Shown: positions 1 to 5,633 of the stretch, piece after piece
Layout: every line of letters starts with the position of its first letter
How positions within the stretch are numbered: position 1 is the stretch's first letter
Assembly: GCA_050288085.1 (NCBI GenBank)
Contig: JBNKDD010000265.1
Coordinates: forward strand, 1-7,974
Direction of reading: 5' to 3'
DNA: 7,974 nucleotides
Source: JBNKDD01 sp050288085
GTDB taxonomy: Bacteria > Chloroflexota > Anaerolineae > Aggregatilineales > UBA3940
Program-made: the position numbers and the translations under genes
The notes under the pieces: generated by a model
What the model saw: only the letters and a program-made list of their open reading frames with translations
Database searches by the model: none
Told to the model about the DNA's origin: nothing

Positions 1-1491
1 GGCGAACGTCATTTCCACCTCGACAAAGTCCACCAGGTCGAGCAGCGCCGGGAAATCTCCCGCTTGCAGTCCATCTGTGGGAACCTCGCCTACCGCGGCT
101 TCAATTGAACCCTCGGCGGCGACATTACCGACCAGTTCAGTCAGCCCGGCCTCTACCTGTTCAGGGGTCAAGATGCGGCCTCCCGGCTGCTGGATGGATG
201 ATACATCCTGGCCTTCCAGGAAGCGCCCCATCATCTGGACCAGTTCGTCCTTCTCGACCGTAAATGTTCCGGCGGTTTCTGACATGGCCATCTGACTGTA
301 CTGCTCCAGGATTTTGCCTTCCAGCGCTGTTTGACCGCCTTTGTGTTCTGACCAGAGTATGCTGCCAGCATAGGTAGCGAATCCTTCGTTCAGCCAGATG
401 TCCTCCCAGGTTTCAAGGCTGACACTGTCGCCAAACCATTGATGCGCCAACTCATGGGCGAGCACCTCTTCGGTAGCGAAGGTGCTACCGAAGATCGAGA
501 GGGTCTGCGTTTCGAGGGCAAATCCGAGGTTGATATCATGGACGACCCCGCCATAAGCCTCAAAGGGGTAGGGGCCAAACACCTCGCTGTAAAATTCGAT
601 CATCTCCCCTGTCCGGTCAAAATTGCCGCGAACACCATCGGAGACATCCTTTTCGAAGTAATTGCGGATGAGCACACCATCCGGCCCGGTTTCCTCTTCC
701 ACGTCAAACTCGGCAATGTTGACCGTCACGAGATAGCTAGCCATCGGGTGCTGGGCTTCCCAGACGTAGGTTGTGGTGAGATCATGCTCGATAGTGTCTT
801 GAAGCAGCCCGTTGGCTGCGACCACGTAGGGCTTCGGCACGGTGATCTCAAAGGAGTAGCTGGCTTTATCGAGCGGGTGCTCGTTGACCGGATACCAGCT
901 TGATGCCCCGGTTGGCTCCCCGGCGACAAACACGCCTTCCGGGTAGAAGTTCCAGCCGGTGGAGAAGAGCGGTGAGTTGGGTGGTACACCTTCGCCGGGG
1001 ATGCCGCTGTAGGCTACCTCAACGGTGAAGGACTGCCCCTCGGTGATCATCTTCGGCGGGATGATGGTCAGCTCTCCGCCATCGCGGATGAACTCGACCG
1101 GCTGTCCATCTACCTGAATCTCATCGATTTCAAAGCCGAAGAAATCCAGGTTAAAGGCGCTCAAATCTTGCAGGGCAACCGTTTCGATGGTTGTTGCTCC
1201 GGCAATAGTATGCTCGTTCAGGTTGACTGCCAGTTGGATGGTATAGTGCTGGGTGTCATAACCGCCGTTTCCCATCTGTGGGAAATAGGGATCGCCGATC
1301 CCATCAGCTCCAGGGCTGGGCCCCAGGATTTCTGGATCGAGTGTTGGAGCCGGTTCAGCCCCGGTGACTTCAGCAGACTCTGATGAGCTATCTCCTACTA
1401 TATCTGCTGCCGGATCAGGCTCCGGTGCTGTGCTATTGCATCCAACCAACAGCAGGATACCGATTAATAAAAACAGTTTCAGGCGCTTCAC
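1..1491 (-). CDS. M1-family (gluzincin) zinc aminopeptidase, lipoprotein; 3' end off window
   Basis: Exported zinc metallopeptidase predicted to remove N-terminal residues from peptides at the cell surface. The frame is open from a GTG at 1491 to the left edge, giving 497 codons with the C-terminus missing. The N-terminus is a lipoprotein signal (K2, R3, a hydrophobic core, then lipobox LVGC with Cys18), followed by a low-complexity Pro/Ala/Glu/Asp linker to about residue 60. An M1-type beta domain starts near NGGYDTQHYTIQL. The substrate-binding motif is the variant ALETQT (325-330) in place of GAMEN. The zinc site is HELAH (His346, Glu347, His350) with LNEGFATY placing Glu369 eighteen residues after the second His, the exact M1 spacing. 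An in-frame TGA lies shortly upstream of the GTG, and AAGGAT-like purine-rich sequence precedes it, which supports this start. Residues from about 405 to the window edge (FTVEKDELVQMM..., VEAGLTELVG...) do not resemble the usual segment after the zinc site. Family assignment is secure; the peptide substrate is unknown. Confidence 0.93.
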   Translation of the reverse strand, partial: MKRLKLFLLIGILLLVGCNSTAPEPDPAADIVGDSSSESAEVTGAEPAPTLDPEILGPSPGADGIGDPYFPQMGNGGYDTQHYTIQLAVNLNEHTIAGATTIETVALQDLSAFNLDFFGFEIDEIQVDGQPVEFIRDGGELTIIPPKMITEGQSFTVEVAYSGIPGEGVPPNSPLFSTGWNFYPEGVFVAGEPTGASSWYPVNEHPLDKASYSFEITVPKPYVVAANGLLQDTIEHDLTTTYVWEAQHPMASYLVTVNIAEFDVEEETGPDGVLIRNYFEKDVSDGVRGNFDRTGEMIEFYSEVFGPYPFEAYGGVVHDINLGFALETQTLSIFGSTFATEEVLAHELAHQWFGDSVSLETWEDIWLNEGFATYAGSILWSEHKGGQTALEGKILEQYSQMAMSETAGTFTVEKDELVQMMGRFLEGQDVSSIQQPGGRILTPEQVEAGLTELVGNVAAEGSIEAAVGEVPTDGLQAGDFPALLDLVDFVEVEMTFA

Positions 1492-1527
1492 AATCCTTAT
1501 CCTTTTTCACTCAAGTGTATTGAAGCA

Positions 1528-1556
1528 AATATAGCGGAATGAAGGAGGGTATACAA
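1528..1556 (-). promoter_or_regulatory. Candidate promoter of the M1 peptidase gene
   Basis: On the minus strand, TTGTAT (1556-1551) is followed by a 17-bp spacer and TATATT (1533-1528). The -10 matches five of six consensus bases, while the -35 keeps only the TTG. The element ends 36 bp before the GTG start, giving a short leader. It is placed by eye from sigma-70-type consensus, so it is a reasonable guess rather than a proof. Confidence 0.42.
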
Positions 1557-1582
1557 ACGGATCATGACGCACTTGAAGTGTT

Positions 1583-1609
1583 TTGCCTGACTCTTCACAG
1601 CGGTATACT
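1583..1609 (+). promoter_or_regulatory. Weak candidate promoter of the GNAT gene
   Basis: TTGCCT (1583-1588), a 15-bp spacer and TATACT (1604-1609). The -10 is good (five of six) but the spacer is short. Transcription would start very close to the ribosome site AAGGAG at 1617-1622, leaving a leader of about 14 nt. This is the best match in the 138-bp gap shared with the divergent peptidase gene. Confidence 0.25.
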
Positions 1610-1629
1610 TCCCTGGAAGGAGAAAACCA

Positions 1630-2106
1630 ATGCAAACTATCAACTATCGCCCTTTACAACCCGGCGAAGAAACCGCCGTTTGCGACCTGATCGCCAGTGT
1701 CTTCAATGCCTATGTTGCCCCGGACTATGAGGAGAAAGGAAATCAGGAATTCTTTAAGTATGCCAATCCTGAAGCAATGTCCGAACGGGCAAAGAACAAT
1801 CACTTTGTGCTGGTTGCCGCTGTTGGAGATCGCATCGTTGGGATGATCGAAATGCGGGATTTTGACCATCTCTCGCTGCTGTTTGTGGACAGCGACTTCC
1901 ACCGCCGGGGGATCAGCCGGGAACTGCTGCACCGGGCGGTGGATATCTGCCGTGAAAACCGTCCTGACCTGGCCGAGATATCGGTTAACTCGTCACCTTT
2001 TGCCATACCGGTTTATGAGAAGTTAGGCTTTCAGATCACCGGGCCGGAACAAACCGTGAACGGTATTCGCTTCCAGCCGATGACTTTGGACCCAAAGAAT
2101 ATATAA
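1630..2106 (+). CDS. GNAT-family N-acetyltransferase
   Basis: Cytoplasmic acetyl-CoA-dependent N-acetyltransferase of 158 residues, a single GNAT domain of normal size. The beta4/alpha3 signature is visible as LSLLFVDSDFHRRGISRELL (81-100). Its HRRGIS segment forms the pyrophosphate-binding loop, a variant of the usual Q/R-x-x-G-x-G/A with His in the first position and Ser in the last. The later VYEKLGF (128-134) is the typical motif B containing the Tyr that often acts as general acid. The ATG at 1630 has a near-perfect AAGGAG seven bases upstream, which decides the start; a longer overlapping frame beginning at 1539 is a different reading frame. The next plus-strand ORF starts 37 bp after the stop, so the two may share a transcript. 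The acceptor substrate cannot be deduced from the sequence. Confidence 0.92.
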   Translation: MQTINYRPLQPGEETAVCDLIASVFNAYVAPDYEEKGNQEFFKYANPEAMSERAKNNHFVLVAAVGDRIVGMIEMRDFDHLSLLFVDSDFHRRGISRELLHRAVDICRENRPDLAEISVNSSPFAIPVYEKLGFQITGPEQTVNGIRFQPMTLDPKNI

Positions 2107-2109
2107 CCT

Positions 2110-2125
2110 CAGTTACGGATAACTG
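2110..2125 (+). repeat. Short stem-loop after the GNAT gene
   Basis: CAGTTA (2110-2115) and TAACTG (2120-2125) form a 6-bp perfect dyad around a CGGA loop, starting four bases after the GNAT stop codon. No T-run follows, so it is a poor intrinsic terminator. It could be an mRNA 3'-end or intercistronic hairpin, or chance. Confidence 0.3.
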
Positions 2126-2143
2126 GTGTAGAAAGGCGAAAGT

Positions 2144-2707
2144 ATGCCCAACCTATACAGTTTTATATTCTTTCCTGTGAATAAACCTGACGAAGCTGAT
2201 GATCCAATTGTGTTGGCACGGAACCGTAAAAACACGGATGAGTGCTATAAGTTAATCAATCAAAGGTATCCTGATTTCGCAGAGAATCAAGTTCTAAACA
2301 CAATTGCAGAACATGGCTGGCATATCGTTTTTTTAAGGCAGATTCTACAAGTAAAAGGGCGACATAACTGGGAATATATTTTTGAAAACGCTTATGTGAT
2401 CCTCTATGCTCGGTCGTTACATCGTTTTGGCAAAGAAATTTCAGATGTACTCAACTATCTGGAAAAGGAGTTTCCGATTGACAATGAATTTCCTCTTATG
2501 AAGGAACGATTGATTCGGAAAAACATGAGCTACGAAGAGCAAGTTGAGCTGGCAACCATATTGCCATATGGAAATTGGGATGCAACTTATGATGATTATG
2601 GTTACAGTATCATAGCATTTCTATCATTTATCAAAACACTACTTTTCAGCATCAGCTTAACCAACTCAGATAACAAAGCATTATTTGTAGCACATCTTCT
2701 TCCATAA
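2144..2707 (+). CDS. Hypothetical protein, 187 residues, AT-richer than neighbours
   Basis: I do not recognise this protein. It starts MPNLYSFIFFPVNKPDE, is rich in aromatic and charged residues, and has no signal peptide. The middle (residues 40-135) looks alpha-helical and mixed in charge. It is followed by an aromatic/acidic stretch (YGNWDATYDDYGYS, 142-155) and a hydrophobic segment (about 154-172, IIAFLSFIKTLLFSISL) that could be a membrane-associated or buried helix. The ribosome site is weak (AAAGG seven bases before the ATG). Its base composition is visibly lower in GC (roughly 40 percent by eye) and its codons end in A/T more often than those of the flanking genes, which suggests recent acquisition. 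It may be co-transcribed with the GNAT gene 37 bp upstream. Its length and coherent codon structure support a real gene, but no function can be given. Confidence 0.68.
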   Translation: MPNLYSFIFFPVNKPDEADDPIVLARNRKNTDECYKLINQRYPDFAENQVLNTIAEHGWHIVFLRQILQVKGRHNWEYIFENAYVILYARSLHRFGKEISDVLNYLEKEFPIDNEFPLMKERLIRKNMSYEEQVELATILPYGNWDATYDDYGYSIIAFLSFIKTLLFSISLTNSDNKALFVAHLLP

Positions 2708-2763
2708 GCTCATCAACCACAAATCAAATAAATTTGGATTAACCGTTTCCATAAGGTTTAGAA

Positions 2764-2792
2764 GGGCGGAGGCAAAGCCATGCCTCAGTCCC
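2764..2792. terminator. Hairpin between convergent genes, possible bidirectional terminator
   Basis: GAGGCA (2769-2774) and TGCCTC (2781-2786) form a perfect 6-bp stem with a 6-nt loop. An outer GGG (2764-2766) and CCC (2790-2792) could extend it across small bulges. It sits between the stop of the unknown ORF (2707) and the stop of the convergent GyrI-like gene (2818), where both genes need an end. Neither side carries a strong T-run (TTATCT to the right), so termination is inferred mainly from position. Confidence 0.4.
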
Positions 2793-2817
2793 TTATCTAA
2801 AATTGGGGTATGTAGCA

Positions 2818-3306
2818 TTAGGTATTGCTTCTTAGTTTGATCGGAATCCACAGTTCTTCTTCTGAGTCGGGATCCTCATTCTTATACTTCTCTCCCATGA
2901 CGGCAAAGTGGGGTCTGTCGTCCAGAGTATAAGCCGAGTTGGGCACCCAGGTTCCAAATATATACTGATATGTTTCTGGCGCGGCGCTGGCAGGCCCCTT
3001 ATAGAGAAAAACGGCGTAAAGACCTGCTGGCACGGGAAGAGGTTCCATCTCAGGGGGGACCGTGTCGAAGTCTGATACTTCAACCGCCGCCCACTTCTCA
3101 AATTCTGTCTGGGGGTTAAAAGGATTGAAATAGTCGGGGGGATAGATTTCAAGTGAATACAACTCTATCCCGATAGCATTATTGATTTTACGTCGCTCTG
3201 GCATGAAGCTCCGCCACAGTTCTCCTGTCTTATTATTGGAAAAAGACATCGTTATTTTCTTGCCGACAAGTTTCTTCTCAGCTAAGTTTTCGATCCTCGG
3301 TTCCAC
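2818..3306 (-). CDS. Stand-alone GyrI-like / effector-binding domain protein
   Basis: A 162-residue single-domain protein of the GyrI-like (AraC-type effector-binding, SOUL/GyrI fold) group, with no DNA-binding domain attached. It is expected to be a cytoplasmic small-molecule-binding protein; some relatives act as gyrase inhibitors or hydrolyse small electrophiles, but the role here is unknown. Diagnostic stretches are the KLVGKKITMSFSNNKTGELWRSFMP-type N-terminal half (12-36), FEKWAAVEVSDFD (69-81), PAGLYAVFLYKG (93-104), YQYIFGTWVPNS (113-124), LDDRPHFAVMGEKY (128-141) and the acidic C-terminal EEELWIPIK (149-157). The start is GTG at 3306 with GGAAAGG (3314-3320 on the minus strand) ending seven bases upstream, and the stop is TAA at 2820-2818. 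It is convergent with the unknown ORF and divergent from the DUF4272 gene. Confidence 0.8.
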   Translation of the reverse strand: MEPRIENLAEKKLVGKKITMSFSNNKTGELWRSFMPERRKINNAIGIELYSLEIYPPDYFNPFNPQTEFEKWAAVEVSDFDTVPPEMEPLPVPAGLYAVFLYKGPASAAPETYQYIFGTWVPNSAYTLDDRPHFAVMGEKYKNEDPDSEEELWIPIKLRSNT

Positions 3307-3368
3307 CAGACTACCTTTCCTTAATTGATTTAGTTGCAGATAACGATAGAGAGTGTTAAATATGTAGG

Positions 3369-3399
3369 TGTCCTGTTGGTATATTGTAGGCTCAGGACA
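3369..3399. repeat. 7-bp inverted repeat upstream of the GyrI-like gene
   Basis: TGTCCTG (3369-3375) and CAGGACA (3393-3399) are perfect inverted copies separated by a 17-bp AT-rich spacer. They lie about 60-95 bp upstream of the GyrI-like start in the divergent intergenic region. The spacing suits a dimeric regulator with half-sites about two helical turns apart, or a transcribed stem-loop. There is no T-run to support termination. Confidence 0.4.
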
Positions 3400-3469
3400 T
3401 AGAACCGCTAACGACAGTGTAGTATAGTGGTTATCGGCTTATGGGGGAAACATTCTTAATAATTGGGAA

Positions 3470-3496
3470 CTTTCAACCGTGAAAGAACGTCTTTCA
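3470..3496. repeat. Alternating CTTTCA / TGAAAG / CTTTCA repeats
   Basis: CTTTCA (3470-3475), TGAAAG (3480-3485) and CTTTCA (3491-3496) alternate with 4- and 5-nt gaps. The central arm can pair with either neighbour, so in RNA the two hairpins exclude each other; in DNA this is a three-half-site array. It lies immediately upstream of the palindrome and promoter-like sequence in front of the DUF4272 gene. Function is inferred from position only. Confidence 0.4.
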
Positions 3497-3503
3497 TTGG
3501 GGG

Positions 3504-3521
3504 TGTCGCAGCATTGCGACA
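3504..3521. promoter_or_regulatory. Perfect palindrome, candidate operator
   Basis: TGTCGCA (3504-3510), a GCAT centre and TGCGACA (3515-3521) make an 18-bp palindrome with 7-bp perfect arms. It ends five bases before a perfect TTGACA. The size and symmetry fit a binding site for a dimeric regulator; the cognate protein is not identifiable here. Confidence 0.45.
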
Positions 3522-3525
3522 TTGG

Positions 3526-3557
3526 TTGACACATTCCCATGCTATGCTCTGAATAAT
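3526..3557 (+). promoter_or_regulatory. Candidate promoter of the DUF4272 gene
   Basis: TTGACA (3526-3531) matches the -35 consensus exactly. The best -10, AATAAT (3552-3557, five of six), lies 20 bp away, which is longer than usual. A CTGAAT at 17 bp is a poorer alternative. A long spacer with local dyads is seen at promoters that need an activator of the MerR type, but no such regulator gene is in the window. Confidence 0.45.
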
Positions 3558-3565
3558 GAGCATGG
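3537..3565. promoter_or_regulatory. Inverted repeat overlapping the candidate -10
   Basis: CCATGCT (3537-3543) and AGCATGG (3559-3565) are perfect 7-bp inverted arms. A second overlapping dyad, ATGCTC (3544-3549) with GAGCAT (3558-3563), shares the right arm. The candidate -10 AATAAT lies between the arms, so a bound protein, or a hairpin in a transcript starting further upstream, would affect expression of the DUF4272 gene. Confidence 0.4.
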
Positions 3566-3589
3566 AATGTTTGAAGGGAGGATAAGTAC

Positions 3590-4324
3590 ATGAGGGATGA
3601 GTTTTTATCACCGGATGGATTGGATGTTTGTTATCGGGCATTAAGTTTGGGGGCGATCATCACACGGGGTGGGTTGGAACAGGGCCTCAAGTCGGATCAT
3701 CCCGACGCCACCAGGGGGCAGGCCGGTCACCTTTCCGGTTGGCTGGAATACGAAGGTGTCTATCCTTACCTGTCTTTTCAGGAAGCCATGCTTTTAGATA
3801 AGGGGCCTGGTATGTGGACGCAGCAGGAGATCATCAATGCCAGTTGGCGGGTTGAAACCCTGGGCGTGATCCTGTGGGCGCTGTCCATTTTTGATGACCT
3901 GCAGCCCTATGACCATATCTTTAACCTGGATGAGGTTTTGCCGCCGCTCTGCATGTTACGGCCTATTGAGGAGTTTATGCGACATGCCCGGCTGCGTTCC
4001 TTCGATCAGATCGCGGAGGCTCGCGACCTGGCCGAGTTATGGCATTGGCGCGCCCGTACCACCCGGATTCAACGCGGCGGAGTTGAACCTCCCTTTGGGA
4101 TGACGTTCCCGGAGATCATCAAAATGGCCGCGGAAAAAGCCCACGAGGATGGGGCCATTCCCTCACCCATCGGCGATGATTTCCCGGCATTCGGCAAGCC
4201 CTATGCCGAACTGCGTGAAGCGGAATATAAGGTCGCCACATCGATAGCCGTTGAACGGCACTATGCCCTGAACTGGCTGTGTGGTTATTCAGAAGATTGG
4301 GATGCGACGCCAACGGATACCTAA
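3590..4324 (+). CDS. DUF4272-domain protein
   Basis: A 244-residue soluble protein that matches the DUF4272 family from end to end; no biochemical function is established for the family. Features visible are RALSLGAIITRG (16-27), the strongly conserved core SWRVETLGVILWALSIFDDL (85-104), DLAELWHWRARTT (146-158), and the C-terminal block ATSIAVERHYALNWLCGYSEDWD (216-238) followed by the typical PTDT end. There is no signal peptide or membrane segment. The ATG at 3590 is preceded by AGGGAGG at 3575-3581 with eight bases of spacing, a strong ribosome site that fixes the start. It appears to be a single-gene unit: dyad-rich promoter region upstream and a hairpin terminator 24 bp after the stop. 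DUF4272 genes are often found among small accessory proteins, so its relation to the DUF6062 gene downstream is probably only neighbourly. Confidence 0.82.
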   Translation: MRDEFLSPDGLDVCYRALSLGAIITRGGLEQGLKSDHPDATRGQAGHLSGWLEYEGVYPYLSFQEAMLLDKGPGMWTQQEIINASWRVETLGVILWALSIFDDLQPYDHIFNLDEVLPPLCMLRPIEEFMRHARLRSFDQIAEARDLAELWHWRARTTRIQRGGVEPPFGMTFPEIIKMAAEKAHEDGAIPSPIGDDFPAFGKPYAELREAEYKVATSIAVERHYALNWLCGYSEDWDATPTDT

Positions 4325-4347
4325 AAATCATCTGTTGGGTCGGGGGC

Positions 4348-4388
4348 GTGAGGGGTGACTGCTAGCCGGTTGCCCCTCACATTATTTG
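4348..4388 (+). terminator. Rho-independent-like terminator after the DUF4272 gene
   Basis: GTGAGGGG (4348-4355) and CCCCTCAC (4373-4380) form a perfect GC-rich 8-bp stem with a 17-nt loop, followed by ATTATTTG. The stem begins 23 bases after the TAA stop. The T-tract is imperfect, but stem strength and position make this the best terminator in the window. Confidence 0.62.
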
Positions 4389-4403
4389 CCGGACGAGAAT
4401 GGT

Positions 4404-4433
4404 TTGTGCCGGGTGTCGCCATCGTGTTATAAC
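4404..4433 (+). promoter_or_regulatory. Candidate promoter of the DUF6062-type gene
   Basis: TTGTGC (4404-4409), an 18-bp spacer and TATAAC (4428-4433). The -10 matches five of six consensus bases, with TGT just upstream; the -35 is weak. It follows the preceding terminator and lies 65 bp before the ATG, which is consistent with independent transcription. Confidence 0.4.
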
Positions 4434-4498
4434 CTGGATGGTAGGGACTGGCATACCATGTCCCACAATTCACCCATTAACTAGCCAGGACAATCCCA

Positions 4499-5206
4499 AT
4501 GGTGACACCGCACGGATACTACGATCTGATCGAAACCTTCCCCCAACCCGGCTGCGCGCTCTGTCATCTGGTGCAGCAGGCCGTTGATCACCGCATCGAC
4601 TCACTGCTATACGAGTACGTCAATGACCTTGATACCCACGCCGCCGTCCGTGCCGGGCGGGGTCTGTGCAACGAACATGCCGCCCAACTCCCCGATCACA
4701 AAGGCTACATCGTCGGGATCGCGATCCTGTACCACGCCTCGCTCGATGAGGTGCTGAAAATCCTCGACCGCACCCCGGCTCAACCCGCTTCTCGCGGTGG
4801 TCCCCTTCGGCGCAAAGGGGCGGGCGAATCAACTCTGTCCGATGCCCTCGAACCGACCGGCCCCTGTCTCGCCTGTGAGACTCTGAACGAGGCAGAGGGG
4901 CGTTACTTCGAAGTTTTCGCCGACTATCTATCCGACCCGCGTTTTGTCGAGAAATTCCGGCAATCGGAGGGATTGTGCCTGCCGCACTTCCGCGGTGTGC
5001 TTCGCCGTGTCCATCAGCGCGATGATCTCCAAATCCTGCTGGACGTTCAGCGGCCCATCTGGGAAGGGCTGCGTGGCGAGTTAGATATCTTCATCGAAAA
5101 GATGGATCACAACAAGCGTGCCCCGCTCGGCGATGAGCGCGACAGCCCATGGCGGGCGGTTCGCGGGTTGGCCGGTGGGCATGGCCTCTTCAAGTTGAGA
5201 CGCTGA
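4499..5206 (+). CDS. DUF6062-type protein with two CxxC...CxxH units
   Basis: A 235-residue soluble protein of unknown function whose layout fits the DUF6062 family, known mainly from Chloroflexota and Firmicutes. Two similar halves each carry a CxxC near the start and a CxxH later: Cys19/Cys22 (GCALCHLV) with Cys57/His60 (GLCNEHAAQL), then Cys123/Cys126 (GPCLACETL) with Cys160/His163 (GLCLPHFRGV). The matched C2-CH pattern suggests two metal sites, probably zinc, in duplicated helical modules; this is inference. Residues 92-118 form a Pro/Gly/Arg-rich linker between the halves, and the C-terminal tail is basic (GLFKLRR). The ATG at 4499 has AGGA eight bases upstream. The gene is flanked by terminators at 4348 and 5215, so it seems to be transcribed alone. 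A redox or structural metal role is possible; no enzyme motif is seen. Confidence 0.78.
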   Translation: MVTPHGYYDLIETFPQPGCALCHLVQQAVDHRIDSLLYEYVNDLDTHAAVRAGRGLCNEHAAQLPDHKGYIVGIAILYHASLDEVLKILDRTPAQPASRGGPLRRKGAGESTLSDALEPTGPCLACETLNEAEGRYFEVFADYLSDPRFVEKFRQSEGLCLPHFRGVLRRVHQRDDLQILLDVQRPIWEGLRGELDIFIEKMDHNKRAPLGDERDSPWRAVRGLAGGHGLFKLRR

Positions 5207-5214
5207 AAATCGTC

Positions 5215-5228
5215 GGCAGTTCGCTGCC
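5215..5228 (+). terminator. UUCG-loop hairpin after the DUF6062-type gene
   Basis: GGCAG (5215-5219), loop TTCG and CTGCC (5224-5228) start nine bases after the TGA stop at 5204-5206. The compact GC-rich stem with a TTCG loop is typical of a transcript end. The following bases (TGCATCATCTTG) are only mildly T-rich, so termination is likely but not certain. Confidence 0.45.
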
Positions 5229-5237
5229 TGCATCATC

Positions 5238-5267
5238 TTGCCCGTCGCCTGCAAAGCGTGTTATCAT
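5238..5267 (+). promoter_or_regulatory. Candidate promoter for the downstream secreted-protein genes
   Basis: TTGCCC (5238-5243), an 18-bp spacer and TATCAT (5262-5267), preceded by TG as in the promoter proposed at 4404-4433 (both read GTGTTAT at the -10). It is the only good match between the DUF6062-type gene and the frameshifted ORF at 5357. It may also drive the large secreted protein at 5634. Confidence 0.42.
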
Positions 5268-5356
5268 GCAGCGGTGCCGTGGAGCAATATACCCCTCATT
5301 AACCCTGCTTGCGGTACATTTGGGCCTGCCTGACCAATGAGGAATAGGGAAAATTC

Positions 5357-5570
5357 ATGTTCGGTTTGCGCTGCTTGATTCCGACCCGGCTTACCCGACC
5401 CCTTCTGTTTGCACTGCTGTTGGCGCTGGTAGGTTTTGCTGCCCAGCCAATCCTACCAACCTAGCAACATGCGACTCGAGCAGGCCCAGTGCGAATCGCT
5501 GGAGAGCATCTACGACAATCTGGGTTGTGGGCCATACGACAGCGAACCAGTATCTATTGATGTTTTGTAA
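5357..5570 (+). pseudogene. Frameshifted small secreted-protein gene
   Basis: An ATG at 5357 with a good purine-rich ribosome site (TAGGGA) opens a 35-codon frame that is a textbook export signal: basic residues (RCLIPTRLTR), a leucine-rich core (PLLFALLLALVGFAA), then a premature TAG at 5462-5464. The +1 frame is open from 5433 to a TAA at 5568-5570 and reads QSYQPSNMRLEQAQCESLESIY..., with GC-rich third positions as in the neighbouring genes. Taking out one base in the shared stretch 5433-5464 would fuse the two into a protein of about 70 residues, so the present form looks like a one-base insertion or a sequencing error. It is too short to name. The Cys-containing C-terminal half (QCESLESIYDNLGCG) resembles the start of a secreted repeat protein, so it may be the remnant of a longer gene. 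It precedes the large secreted gene by 63 bp. Confidence 0.55.
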
Positions 5571-5633
5571 TCAAGCTTTGTGTTTCTAACCATACCGTGG
5601 CGCTGAGGATAGATGAGCATCTGGAGGATTTCC

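Noticed and set aside
439..989. Overlapping plus- and minus-strand frames of 87-154 codons
   Set aside because: They lie inside the M1 peptidase frame, which shows the zinc-site motifs, and they have no recognisable domains or ribosome sites.
1539..1730. 63-codon plus-strand frame starting before the GNAT gene
   Set aside because: It overlaps the GNAT start in another frame and encodes no recognisable protein; the GNAT start at 1630 has a near-ideal ribosome site.
3420..3430. TAGTATAGTGG resembles the D-arm of a tRNA gene
   Set aside because: No T-arm (GGTTCRANYCC) and no acceptor stem pairing occur within the required distance, so this is a chance match.
5149..5340. 63-codon plus-strand frame across the end of the DUF6062-type gene
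   Set aside because: It overlaps the end of that gene and then runs through a terminator hairpin and a promoter-like element, with no protein features.
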